Assembly: GCF_048128805.1 (NCBI RefSeq)
Contig: NC_136000.1
Location: forward strand, 11,558,354 to 11,622,353
Direction of reading: 5' to 3'
Length of the DNA: 64,000 bases
From: Centroberyx gerrardi
Lineage: Eukaryota > Chordata > Actinopteri > Beryciformes > Berycidae
In this document: positions 54,601 to 64,000 of the stretch, piece after piece
Layout of the letters: the number at the start of each line of letters is the position of its first letter
Position numbering within the stretch: position 1 is the stretch's first letter
Notes under the pieces: generated by a model
The model's input: only the letters and a program-made list of their open reading frames with translations
The model's database searches: none
Told to the model about the DNA's origin: nothing
Position numbers and translations under genes: made by a program

Positions 54601-56661
54601 TAGTTCATCTTAGATTTTGGTGGACAGAAATAAGAGAGCTTGTATAAATTTGTCAAAGAGTAGCATTAGAGTGTGTAAACATTAGTATACTTGACAAGAC
54701 AGAAGTGACGCAGGTTTTAGAGAAGCCAGAAATACGTGCAGGGATGCATGCTAGTAATAATTTGAAGTAGGAGTGTATTCACTCATTCATTTTATTTATC
54801 CTCTACGGAGTCACAGGGAGGTGCAGCCTATCCCAGCATACACTGGGCAGAAGGCAGGGAAACACCCTCAACGGGTCAGAAGTCCATCACAGGGCAAACA
54901 CAATCACACTCACACCTATGGGCAATTTAGAGTTTTCAATCCACCTGACTCGCGCTTTTGAAATGTGGGGAAACCCGGCGAACACGGGCAGGACATACGA
55001 ACTCAACACAGAAAGGGCCGGGCGGTTCTTGTTGTGAGGCAACATTGCTAACCACTGAGCCACTGTGCGGCGCAGTAGGAATGTATGTGTATTATTCAGA
55101 CAGAGCATCTCACCTGTGCAGTGAAGAAGGCCGGAGTGAGGGAGCCGGAGGGCAGTGCTGGGCTGTTGAGGGCGATGGAGCCAATGTCGCTCCCTGCAAG
55201 CAGCAGGGAGGGGGCGGAGATCTCCAGAGCTTTGGGCTTTTTGCTTTTTGGTGGGAGTCCATCTCCTTGCATACTACTACTACTACTTCTACCGCTGCTG
55301 CTGCCCCTCTTCTCAGGCGGCTGCAGAGCTCGCTCCCTGTGCCCAGAGGAGAGGTTGAGGGGCTGAGCGCCCTGGTCAGAGTCCTCCTCCTCCTCGGCCG
55401 CAGGGCTCCAGCTTCGCCCGGCCTGGGGGGCTTGGGTGTGGGGGGAGGACGGGGAGCGGGAAAGAGGGGGGAGTTTGGACGGCCTGGAGGAGACGTAGGA
55501 CTCGGGCTTGACGGAGAGAGGGGAGGTCCTCTCGTTGGCGTTGGTGCCGAAGCGGATGACGGAGCGCGGCTCCTCCTGGCGCTCTCGCAGGGCGCGCAGC
55601 AGCTCGGGCTGGTTATGCAGGGAGCTGATGCTGAAGGAGGAGTAGAGGCCCGAGCGGAGGTAGTCGTTCCGACACGCCTGCGCCCCCAGGGCTGCCAGGC
55701 TCCTCCTCTGGGCCTCTTCCTCTTCTTCCTCTTCCTCCTCCTCCTCTACCTCCAGCTCGGGGGCCTCTCCTTCCTGGAGGGGCAACCTGCCGGACGCCAG
55801 GCCCATCTCCACCGCCTGGGGGTCCATTTTCAGGATCTCAGGGAAGGACACAAACTTATAGACAAACTTCTGGCCAATCACCTTCTTGATGATGTTCTGT
55901 AACACAGGAGAGTGGGATTAGTGATTAATCCCACTTCAGGGTGCGACAAAAGAACTCTGACACCATTTTCCTTCATATTTAGGTTACCTTGAATAACTTT
56001 AGGTTAAACAAAACTGTTTGTATCTATAAAATAATAATAATAACACAACCCGTATTGATTATCACAAGGATATTTTGGTTTGACTGCATTTCTGGCTATA
56101 AGGCAGTATGCCATGTCAGTCTGTCCAACCAAGGCAAAATGCCCCACTGAAAAAAACAGTTTTGTGTTTGAGTGCTACATCACCACCGTAGCTCTACTGT
56201 TGGTTTGGTGTGAAAAGAGGAAGTGGAAGTATCTGCCGGTGGTGATTGTGGGTTTAAAAAGAAGAACAACAAAGAACTTGTCCTGGTACTACACTGCTTT
56301 AAAATGCCTTCAGGTCCCATCAGTTACAACAGCTCTAACTAGACGGATTACAGTATCCAACTGCTTTGTCAAATTAGTCAACTACTTCTGAGCACTACAC
56401 ATTACATTCCATAGATGTTTGTCACGTAAACAGATTGGGGATGAGTGGACCCACCTTGTCATAGTAGTAGCGCAGCGCTCTGCTCAGCTTGTCGTAGTTC
56501 ATGTTGGTCTTGTTCTTGCGCAATCCCCACAGCTTGGCCACCTCCTCTGACTTCAGGAGCTTGAACTCCCCGTCTGTGGACGTCCAGCAGATCAGGTGCT
56601 TGTGACTCTGGTCCAGCAGCAACTGCAGCAGGAACTGCCACAAGGTAATGGCACTGTCCAT
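51683..56661 (-). CDS. elk3: elk3, ETS-domain ternary complex factor ELK3 (Net/Sap-2), complete coding region
   Basis: Nuclear ETS factor that binds DNA with SRF, represses by default and is switched to activation by MAPK phosphorylation. Coding exons in transcript order: 56661-56455, 55896-55114, 52955-52833, 51781-51683; 403 aa (human 407). The ETS domain spans residues 1 to about 87: [49 protein letters not shown], then [12 protein letters not shown] in exon 2. Next come a Glu-rich run (about 120-131), [14 protein letters not shown], a CtBP-type PLNLS motif (about 248), a basic MAPK-docking site [12 protein letters not shown] (about 284-295), [24 protein letters not shown]-type activation sequence, and [18 protein letters not shown] with the FxF-like ERK site and SP phosphosites (about 347-364). 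The PLNLS motif and C-terminus fit ELK3 rather than ELK1/ELK4. An acceptor 2 bases before the ATG implies an upstream leader exon. Confidence 0.97.
52956..55113 (-). other. elk3: elk3 intron between coding exons 2 and 3
   Basis: It includes a G/GGA-rich purine stretch at 53190-53270, an A/T-rich stretch at 53880-54360 without recognised content, and the SINE-like retroposon at 54779-55073 that sits 40 bases from the exon 2 donor. The 166-aa minus-strand frame at 52801-53301 is exon 3 read through into intron. Confidence 0.6.
54779..55073 (-). mobile_element. SINE-like retroposon with tRNA-like head and 13-bp target duplication
   Basis: On the minus strand it starts gcgccgcacagtggctcagt, with an A-box-like tggctcagtgg typical of tRNA-derived heads, and continues to the tail gtagaggataaataaaatga ending in ATGA repeats. 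The middle (plus strand: cacacctatgggcaatttag at 54913-54932) belongs to a text found throughout fish genomes. Flanking near-identical copies agtaggagtgtat (54766-54778) and agtaggaatgtat (55074-55086) form a 13-bp target duplication with one mismatch, as made by LINE-driven insertion. Confidence 0.8.
55897..56454 (-). other. elk3: elk3 intron between coding exons 1 and 2
   Basis: Short intron with GTGGGT donor (complement at 56449-56454) and TTACAG acceptor (complement at 55897-55902). No repeat or exon recognised inside. Confidence 0.7.
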
Positions 56662-56663
56662 AC

Positions 56664-58662
56664 CTGGAACACGACATACGGATGACATCATCAACGTGAG
56701 ACTGTGATTACATTGGCAGAGCACTCAAGTTTGGTTGAGTTGGCCCAGAGAATCTCTGCTTATTTTTGAAAACTCAGGATTCATGTCTGAGGTTTTTCTC
56801 CTGTGGCCTTTTGCTTTTTCAAGGAGACAACTACATTCAGGCTTTTTATTCAAGGTACTATTAATACCTTGATGACCATGAGACATGGGTGGGTGACAAA
56901 ATGGAACATCACTCAGTGACTTCAGCTAACACAGACACAGCAGCGTCGTAACTACCTACACATACACCATGGCAACCTGCCAAAAGCTACAGCCACAGAA
57001 TTAGCACAAAAGTCAGAATCAGACTGCCGAAACGGAAACAAACTGAGTAGCCCTTTACATTCTCCTACACTCATTGCTTTGTATTACTGTGTTAGAGCTG
57101 TGTAATAATAGCTAATAAAACACAGCTAGTGTGCTTGTGGAGAATGTTTTGGACAAGAGGAGCTGAAGTTTCACCTCCATTAAACGTCTTTTCTTTTTCT
57201 TTTTTTCCACGATCTCTGTCGCTCCAGTGTGCTTTACACCACGCAGACTATATTAGGTTACTGGCTGAAGAGGTAGTGGCCTATTTGAGCTGTAACATGT
57301 GGTGTAAGGAAGAGTAGACCGGTGATGAATAGAACAGTGTGTGTTGAGGAGTGCAGTGTAATGTAGCAGCGGCGGCGGCAGCAGCAGAAGAAGAAAAAAA
57401 AAATATAAGGAGGAACAACAGCTCAAGCCAGAAATATGCTGCGGTTCAACCTGGCCCTCTCTCCACAGGAAGTATGACGGGCCCAGGGTGGGTTATTCCT
57501 TTAATAGAGGAATGTGCAGCCTCGCAGCTCCTGTCTGCCTGCTAGAAGCACACACTTTAACCAGGGCGGCTGTTTCTGTCACCTCAGAGTGGAACAAACA
57601 TTGATTTACCTGATTGGATTGTCTTCTTCTGTTCTTTCCTATCTAATCCTGTGAGATGTGAAGAGTGATGGGTGACTGATGCTGAATTAATTTGACTGGC
57701 CATTCAACTCTATATCTCTCTTTCAACACAGAGAGTGAGCAAGAGAGAGAGAGAGAGAGAGAGAAAGGGAGGGCTGAACCCGTTTCCGACACAAGCTATC
57801 CCTTGAGTTTTCTATCTGCCATGTGAAACTACAAAGCTGTCAAACTCAGGACTTCCTCCTATTCTACTTTCAAGGACAAATGGCGAGGAGAGGGGATCCC
57901 ACAGTAGGGGAGCGTTTCCCCAAATCCTGCCACACTTCCGACAAAAATCCCAGTGGGAGGGGGTCAAAAGATCAAATCATTGTCTCCTTTCCCCCCCCAC
58001 TCCACCCCGTTAACCCACTCCTGAAACCAGACAGAGTTTGGCTTTAAAACATTTGTAGTAAACGTTGCCAGTCTAGCGCCCCCCAGTTGACAGGTCTACA
58101 ATTAGGCCAATGTGACACACAAACTATATTAATCCTGTAATAACTTTTGCAGGGGATACTGTAAATAGCACAGTGAAACTTTAACATATCATGCAGCTGC
58201 TACAGGCAAGAAGAAAATTCATAATAAGTAAAACCAGAGGAGATAAAAAAAAATGACAAAGTACCATAATGTCACTATAAATTAATTACTCAGTATAGAC
58301 ACATTATACCTCCCTCTAGGAATATTATAGGAATATTATAGTGATACTATTAAGAGAAAAAATGCCATAAAGTACGATAAGGTCGATATAAAATCATCAT
58401 TGAGGACCGCACACGCGCTGTAACTCCCTATAGGAATATTGCAGGAATATTATGGTGGTTTTTCGTCAGGGATGCGGAGTCTGTTGCAGATGCTCGGATT
58501 GAAAAGTCAAGCTGCGCACAAAGCCGTCCAGTGTGTTGGTTTGAACGGAAACTCCTAATGAGATTAGATGGTGTGTGCAGACATTACTTAGCCATGACTA
58601 AATCTGCTCTCTTCCTGTTCGCAGACGGTGGAAAATTCAACAGGGCCAATAAGAAAAGCATC

Positions 58663-58698
<36 letters not shown>

Positions 58699-59226
58699 GC
58701 CTCGGCTTTATGTGTTTTTTTTTTTTTTTTGTCTTGCTCTGCCTTTGTTTGTTTGCCTCTTTGCCACTTCACAATGTTGGGTGCTGGTAGCGCTTTTGTT
58801 TAAGCAGCCTATTATCTAGTGTCTAAGTTGAAGTACCGTTTCTCTACAGAGGTCTGGATCTCTATTTCATTTCTGCCCCACTGACTCATTTTCAAGATGT
58901 TGCTCGGACCGGAAGACGGTAGAAATGTGTGTGTGTGTGTGTGTGCGTGTGTGTGTGTGTGTGTATGTGTGTGTAGGACTCAGACAAAACACAATCTACG
59001 TCTCAATACTTGCGTAAAACTGGGAAAACACGGTCAATCCGATGACTTGAACTTCAGGGCAAAGCGCAGGCCTATTATTCACAGACTTGGTGTTACTCAT
59101 ATAAAGTGCGGATGCGGTATAGGCTACAAAACAATCACGCATTATTTCACTTTACGCTCAAGTAAATCTACGAGCCATCATTTTACCAAAGTGCCGTTCC
59201 TAGAAAGATGTTTTATTCTACGTTAC
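56664..59226 (-). other. elk3: elk3 intron 1 (between inferred leader exon and first coding exon)
   Basis: It contains a (GCA/GAA) stretch at 57366-57399, (GA)n at 57737-57762, a repeat-like region at 58130-58470 with duplicated aggaatatt motifs, an A run of about 30 at 58665-58696 followed by a T run near 58715, and (GT)n at 58927-58974. No coding exon and no lta4h exon recognised. Confidence 0.5.
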
Positions 59227-59640
59227 CTGCCGTTCTCTTGGTCGTTCTCGCCTTGAAACTTTATGGTGAAATTCGTATGATTCCTTGTTTTTCCATGCTT
59301 ACTTCTCGTCTACACAGTTGTGCTGGACTGAAATAGGATCCTGGGCTTTTTCTTTTTCTGAGCAGGAAGTTGGAGCAGGCAGACACAGAGCCGGCTGACT
59401 TCCTCTCCCCTACGATTCCCCAGGCGGTTTGCCGTCTGTGTAAACACACTTTTCCTCCCCTCCTCTTCTTCTCTCCCTGCCTGCCTGCCTGCCCGCTGAT
59501 GGCCAGCATTACTCTGTTATAGCACGCATGGTAATATAGGAGCTGCTCTAGCCCCTCTGACTGACTGACATCATCACTCCGCTCGGAGGTGCGCTGCCTT
59601 CACGCGCCCCTCGGAAGCTCGCCGACTTCCGCGGTCAGAT
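59227..59640 (-). promoter_or_regulatory. elk3: Candidate elk3 leader exon and promoter
   Basis: On the minus strand a donor agaacggcag|gtaacg ends a possible exon at 59227. Upstream of it lies a G/C- and CpG-rich block (59577-59640, with gcgctgccttcacgcgcccc and cgccgacttccgcgg). A leader exon is required by the acceptor just before the elk3 ATG; this is the nearest CpG-rich candidate, and its start is unknown. Confidence 0.4.
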
Positions 59641-60020
59641 GTCGTAAATAAGATTCGTTGAAGCGTTTTATTACCCTGTAACAGAAGTATTTTTGGTAGC
59701 TGTACATTTGTAGTTTTTTTTTTTGGAAGGCATGATTTAATTGATCTATTAGATAAATGTAGTTGTGTATGTGTGACAAACAATAATCAATAATAATAGA
59801 ATAAATAACGTTTTACCACCAGTTGACATGACTTACATGTTCTACCTAAACGGCACATGTCGGCACCTTGGGTATGAGTAAATTCCGATTTTCCCAGTTG
59901 ATTTATTTACTACTTTCTTCATGTGTGTTTGACTCACAATGGTGGTATTTCCGACGGCACCTGAAGGGAACAACTGTCTACCGCTAGGAGGCGCGTTTAT
60001 TCGGGGTTGTACATGCCCAC

Positions 60021-60097
<77 letters not shown>

Positions 60098-60999
60098 CCC
60101 CTCTCTTTCTGTGTAACTCCCTTTGAAACCATTTGCCATGTTCTAACCTGTTATCCTAAAATAGCCTGTACAAGGTCTTATAGTTTGTAAGCAGCAGGTT
60201 TTAGAATTCCTACAGGCCTGCACAGCGTGCTACATTCAGGGCGGATGGGAAAGACGGTAGACACGAGTTTCCCCACTTAAAAAATAGGCTGCTGTTGATA
60301 ATATAATAGGCTATTCCATGCTGTTGACGTCAACTTTCATGTCGTAAATACTGCTTGAAAATGCCTTTCTCGTCAGCTTGCAGGTTGTAAATACTAGTTG
60401 AAATTGTTTGGCAGTGGATTTCTTTGATTTAGGCCACTGAATTAATGTCACCAACAAGGAAATAACCTGCAGCTAAGTATAGCGAAGTGTAGGCTAAAAC
60501 AAACAACTTGAACAATTTCCATTTTGTGATCATAATTCTTAAAATACCATGGCAGGGCACCACCGCTTGCTGGATTTTGTCGTTTGTGAACACAGCAGTG
60601 TTTGGTTTGTTGTAAAACATAAACTCCAGTGTAGGCCACCATCTACTAAATGCATGTCTGCTAAGTGTGAAAAAGCAGACAAGAGCCATCAAAGTCTACA
60701 GCAAACTTCAATCATTGTGTTTGGCGGCTTCAAACGCGTGAGCACTTCCAAGTCGGTCTTTTGCGCCGTCTCTGCGTTTTCTACGGTTATTTTCATATCA
60801 CGTGAATGCAACAGTCTGTCCATAAGTCTGTGACCCCTGTATTCAGTCAGTGACCCCCAGAGGTGTGACATCAGCAAGGTATACTGAGGCGTGGCTCCCC
60901 AGCAATGCACCTGATTGGCGGCTGAATTTTGGGTGTTTGAATGTGGTACCTTGGAGAGCGGTGGGGAATGCTCACTCAGCACAGTCCCGCTGCAGAGCA
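59641..60999. other. elk3-hal divergent intergenic region
   Basis: It contains a (CT)n tract at 60023-60096 interrupted by one GT, and otherwise unassigned sequence. The last 150 bases before the hal ATG are free of stops in the hal frame. No exon of lta4h, the human neighbour, was recognised. Confidence 0.5.
60022..60096. repeat. (CT)n microsatellite between elk3 and hal
   Basis: About 75 bases of CT repeat with a single GT interruption, followed by a C run. The complement creates a spurious Arg/Glu frame on the minus strand. Confidence 0.95.
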
Positions 61000-63995
61000 A
61001 TGCCTCGTTTTACCGTGCACATCCGAGATGAGTGGCTGGCAGTGCCCTGTCGAGACACCGCCAACAGCATCCAGTGGCTTGGATACGAGGCTCTCAAGCG
61101 TTACGTGAAGAACAAACCAGACAACGGGGGCATCGCAGCTGTGAAGGACATCCGTTTTGTTGTGCGCAGGTGCCAGGGTTTGGGTTTGTTGGACGCGGAC
61201 GACACCATCGACGATGTTCTGGAGGATAATGACTTTGTCGAGCTTGGTAATGACCTCATGCATGAAAACATACATTAAGTTTATCCATCGCATTTGTGTC
61301 CTATAGCGGGGATAGTGGAGATGTTTTACCACTAGCTGTGCGTAATTGTGCGTAATTGTGCGTGGAGAGTCACTAAACGCCCCGGGAACACGAGGCATAA
61401 AATATAATCTTATTAACTACCCCTACAAGTTTTATGAGACTTTTGTGCAATGTTTATTATTATCCTCTATTTCCAGCTATTGAAGGAGACACCATGTCTC
61501 CTGACTTCATCCCCTGCCAGCCTGGAGTTTCTCATCTGTATCCCTTTTATTATAGTTGTTAGGTATTTGTGCCATATACAAACTGCAGTGGGTAGTATCT
61601 AATTAAATCAATTAAGTCAATTTATCACTTTGGTTATTTTAATACACCACTGTTCAATAGTGGTTAACATTGGCTTCTGAAAGGATAAACTAATAACTAA
61701 GTAACTAAGTTTTAATATGTTTCATTGTCAACCATTATAATCTCAGAAGTTGTGCCAATACTGTATTTTGCTGATTATTATCCTTAAACTGTGTCAAATA
61801 GTACAGCAGCATACAAAGAACCTGGAGATGTAAGTATTACAGATTTCTAACATTGTCTTTTCAAACTGGAACATATTTGTATTCCAACTTTGTGTAACAC
61901 ATGTCTGCCTGTGCAGTATCTTTCCTTGGATGGCAACAGCCTGACATCGACAGATCTGGTCAATCTAGGCAGAGGACTCTACAAGATAAAGGTAATGATC
62001 AACACAGTCTATTTGTTGTCATGGCTGGCCGACGCTAATCTTTGACTTTGACTGGGGAGGCGATGCTGCACTTCTACAGAGCTACTGTGGAGAGTGTCCT
62101 CGCCTTCTCAGTCACAGTGTGGTATGGCAACACAACCGCCCTTGAGAAGGGACAGTTAGAAAGAGTTGTATGCACAGCGTCTAAGATCATTGGCTGTGAC
62201 CTTCCCTCTGTGTCCTCCATATATGCCACACGTATCAGACGCAAGACGCAGAAGGTGATCGCCGACCCCTCTCACCCTGCCAGCTCCCTCTTCAAACCCC
62301 TCCCCTCCGGAAGGAGATTACAGAGTTTTAGGTGTAGGACATCTCGCCTCAGGAACAGTACGTATCCTGAGGCTGTTCGTTACTTGAACTCTGATGCACA
62401 AGCACTTGTAGTAGTAGAGCAAGCATTAGCCAACATGCGCTTTAAAAGTAGGCAGGTAGCAGCACAAAGCAACAAGCACTTTAAAACGAATGTAGCAGCA
62501 CAAAGCACTTTAGGACTTTATCATGTATGTTTGAATGTATAAATGTGATAACTGTTTTTGCTGTTCTTATTTCATATATTTTATTTACTTATGTGTGTGT
62601 TTTTTGGTCTGTTCTTAAGAGCCGCACTGAGGCAAATTCCTATCAACTGTGTTGACATGGCAATAAAGTATTGAAATTAACATGATCATCCCCTTTACCA
62701 AAATTTCCAGCTGACTCCGGTGGCAGAAAGCAAAGTTGTGCAATCCAGAGAGCTTTTGGACACCATTGTCAAAGAAAACAAAGGTTAAGATACATTTAAG
62801 AGTAATATTTACCCTTTACAAACATTACAATGGCCCATCTGTGGGGTAATATATTGATCTCAGTGTTAGTTACTGTGGAACTACTGTATCTCAGAACTCA
62901 GTTTAACTTTGGTCTCAAATTCAATTCTCTGTCTCTGTCTTTCTCCAGTTGTCTATGGAATCACAACAGGTTTTGGCAAATTTGCCCGAACTGTCATTCC
63001 TGTCAGCAAACTCAAGTACAGACTATATCTCTCTTTCTTTTCAGCTGTATATTTTCTGTTGAGAGAATGAGGCGTTTATTTGCTGATTACATGTACTTTC
63101 TGTCCCACAGGGAGCTGCAAGAAAACCTGGTGCGGTCACACTCAGCAGGTACTTATCTTTTCCCACAGTCAATGATCTCTGTAACGCTCAATCTTTATTT
63201 CCTCTAACTGCACATTACGCTAGATTTGAACAACTGATATACATTGAGTGTTCCTGACAAAGTGTTAAGGGTTTTGCTGTGTTTACGTCAATATCATGCT
63301 GTGGTGTATAGGTGTGGGGAACCCGCTCAGTCCAGAGAGAACCCGCATGCTGCTGGCTCTGAGGATCAATGTTCTGGCCAAAGGGCACAGTGGAATCGCT
63401 CTGGAAACTCTGCATGCCATGATCCAGGCCTTCAATGGTAAGCCTCAGTTGGCCCCAGCATCAACCTCACTTTACCTTAGCTGACCTGGTTTATCAGCTT
63501 CAGCTGACTGGAACGCTGCTGATAGCTTTCTTCAGGGATCAATACGGGGGGGATTCTCACATATTCTCATATATTCTCATATGTCTGATCTTCATCTCTA
63601 ACTTATTTTGCCCTTGCAGCATCTTGCCTCTCCTTTGTCCCAGAGAAGGGAACAGTGGGTGCTAGTGGAGACCTGGCGCCCCTCTCTCACCTGGCCCTGG
63701 GGCTGATGGGAGAGGGTAAAATGTGGTCACCCAAGAGCGGATGGGCAGACGCCAAATATGTAAGATCTTTAAGAGAACTGTCACAATAACATTTCCATAG
63801 GTGGACAATAACACCTTGCACAATGCCACAGACATTTGCCTGGTGCTTATAAGAGTGATAGGTTGCAAGGTCCATTAGGAAAACATGTTTGCTTTTTGAT
63901 GACCCTTGACCTTTTACATGTTTTTCTCTCCTTTCATCGCTGGCCAGGTCCTGGAGGCACATGGACTGAAGCCTATATCACTAAGGCCTAAAGAG
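61000..63995 (+). CDS. hal: hal, histidine ammonia-lyase (histidase), 5' part, runs off the right edge
   Basis: Cytosolic enzyme that deaminates L-histidine to trans-urocanate, first step of histidine breakdown, mainly liver and skin. Exons: 61000-61246, 61477-61537, 61802-61829, 61917-61991, 62711-62783, 62949-63015, 63111-63148, 63312-63437, 63620-63759, 63948-63995; 301 codons in frame, with a GTAAT donor at the window end. Visible: [34 protein letters not shown] (ubiquitin-like N-terminal region typical of animal HAL), [50 protein letters not shown], and [16 protein letters not shown] with the A253-S254-G255 triad that cyclises to the electrophilic MIO cofactor; numbering equals the human enzyme. 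ATG 61000 chosen by homology. The frame is open back to an ATG at 60850. A LINE tail sits in intron 4. Confidence 0.96.
62035..62682 (+). mobile_element. LINE (non-LTR retrotransposon) 3'-end fragment in hal intron 4
   Basis: An intact frame at 62042-62542 encodes the C-terminal end of a LINE reverse-transcriptase protein: [70 protein letters not shown]. It is followed by a 3' UTR ending ggcaataaagtattgaaatt (62659-62678), a tail like those of L2/Rex-type fish LINEs. The element is 5'-truncated and has the same orientation as hal. The frame has survived without a stop, suggesting a fairly recent insertion. Confidence 0.85.
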
Positions 63996-64000
63996 GTAAT

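Noticed and set aside
54958-55902. 314-aa plus-strand open frame
   Set aside because: It is the antisense shadow of the large elk3 exon; the minus strand encodes a conserved ETS-factor protein with correct splice sites, and this frame is low-complexity Gly/Leu-rich sequence.

Overview
The window is nuclear DNA from a ray-finned (teleost) fish. The genes have short vertebrate-type exons with GT-AG introns. The introns carry fish-typical simple repeats, Tc1, hAT and TTAA-target transposon relics, a LINE and tRNA-headed retroposons. No organism name can be read directly. No bacterial, plasmid, CRISPR or viral gene is present, and I recognise no stable RNA gene.

Six protein-coding genes can be modelled. 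From left to right: (1) the last six exons of dhtkd1 (+), mitochondrial 2-oxoadipate dehydrogenase E1; (2) complete camk1d (+, 11 exons, 412 aa), calcium/calmodulin-dependent kinase ID; (3) complete ucma (-, 5 coding exons, 137 aa), the Gla-rich cartilage matrix protein; (4) complete cdk17 (+, 16 coding exons, 526 aa), a PCTAIRE-class cyclin-dependent kinase; (5) complete elk3 (-, 4 coding exons, 403 aa), an ETS ternary complex factor; (6) the first ten exons of hal (+), histidine ammonia-lyase, running off the right edge just after codon 301. The exon phases of all six models add up without frameshift.

The left part (dhtkd1, camk1d, ucma) corresponds to genes linked on human 10p13-p14. The right part (cdk17, elk3, hal) corresponds to human 12q23. 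The window therefore spans a junction between two ancestral blocks. Compared with the human order, sec61a2/nudt5/cdc123 are missing between dhtkd1 and camk1d, ccdc3/optn/mcm10 between camk1d and ucma, and lta4h between elk3 and hal. ucma and cdk17 are divergent across about 1.3 kb, elk3 and hal are divergent, and cdk17 and elk3 converge with predicted 3' ends only about 100 bp apart.

The genes do not form a functional pathway. dhtkd1 (lysine/tryptophan breakdown) and hal (histidine breakdown) are catabolic enzymes, camk1d and cdk17 are kinases, elk3 is an ERK-responsive transcription factor and ucma is a secreted matrix protein. Most of the DNA is intronic. The clearest extra structure is a set of transposon-derived elements whose ends and target duplications can be read exactly, including a 660-bp foldback, two hAT-type elements with perfect 8-bp duplications, and two oppositely oriented copies of one TTAA-flanked element 42 kb apart. 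I did not find an undescribed biological system.
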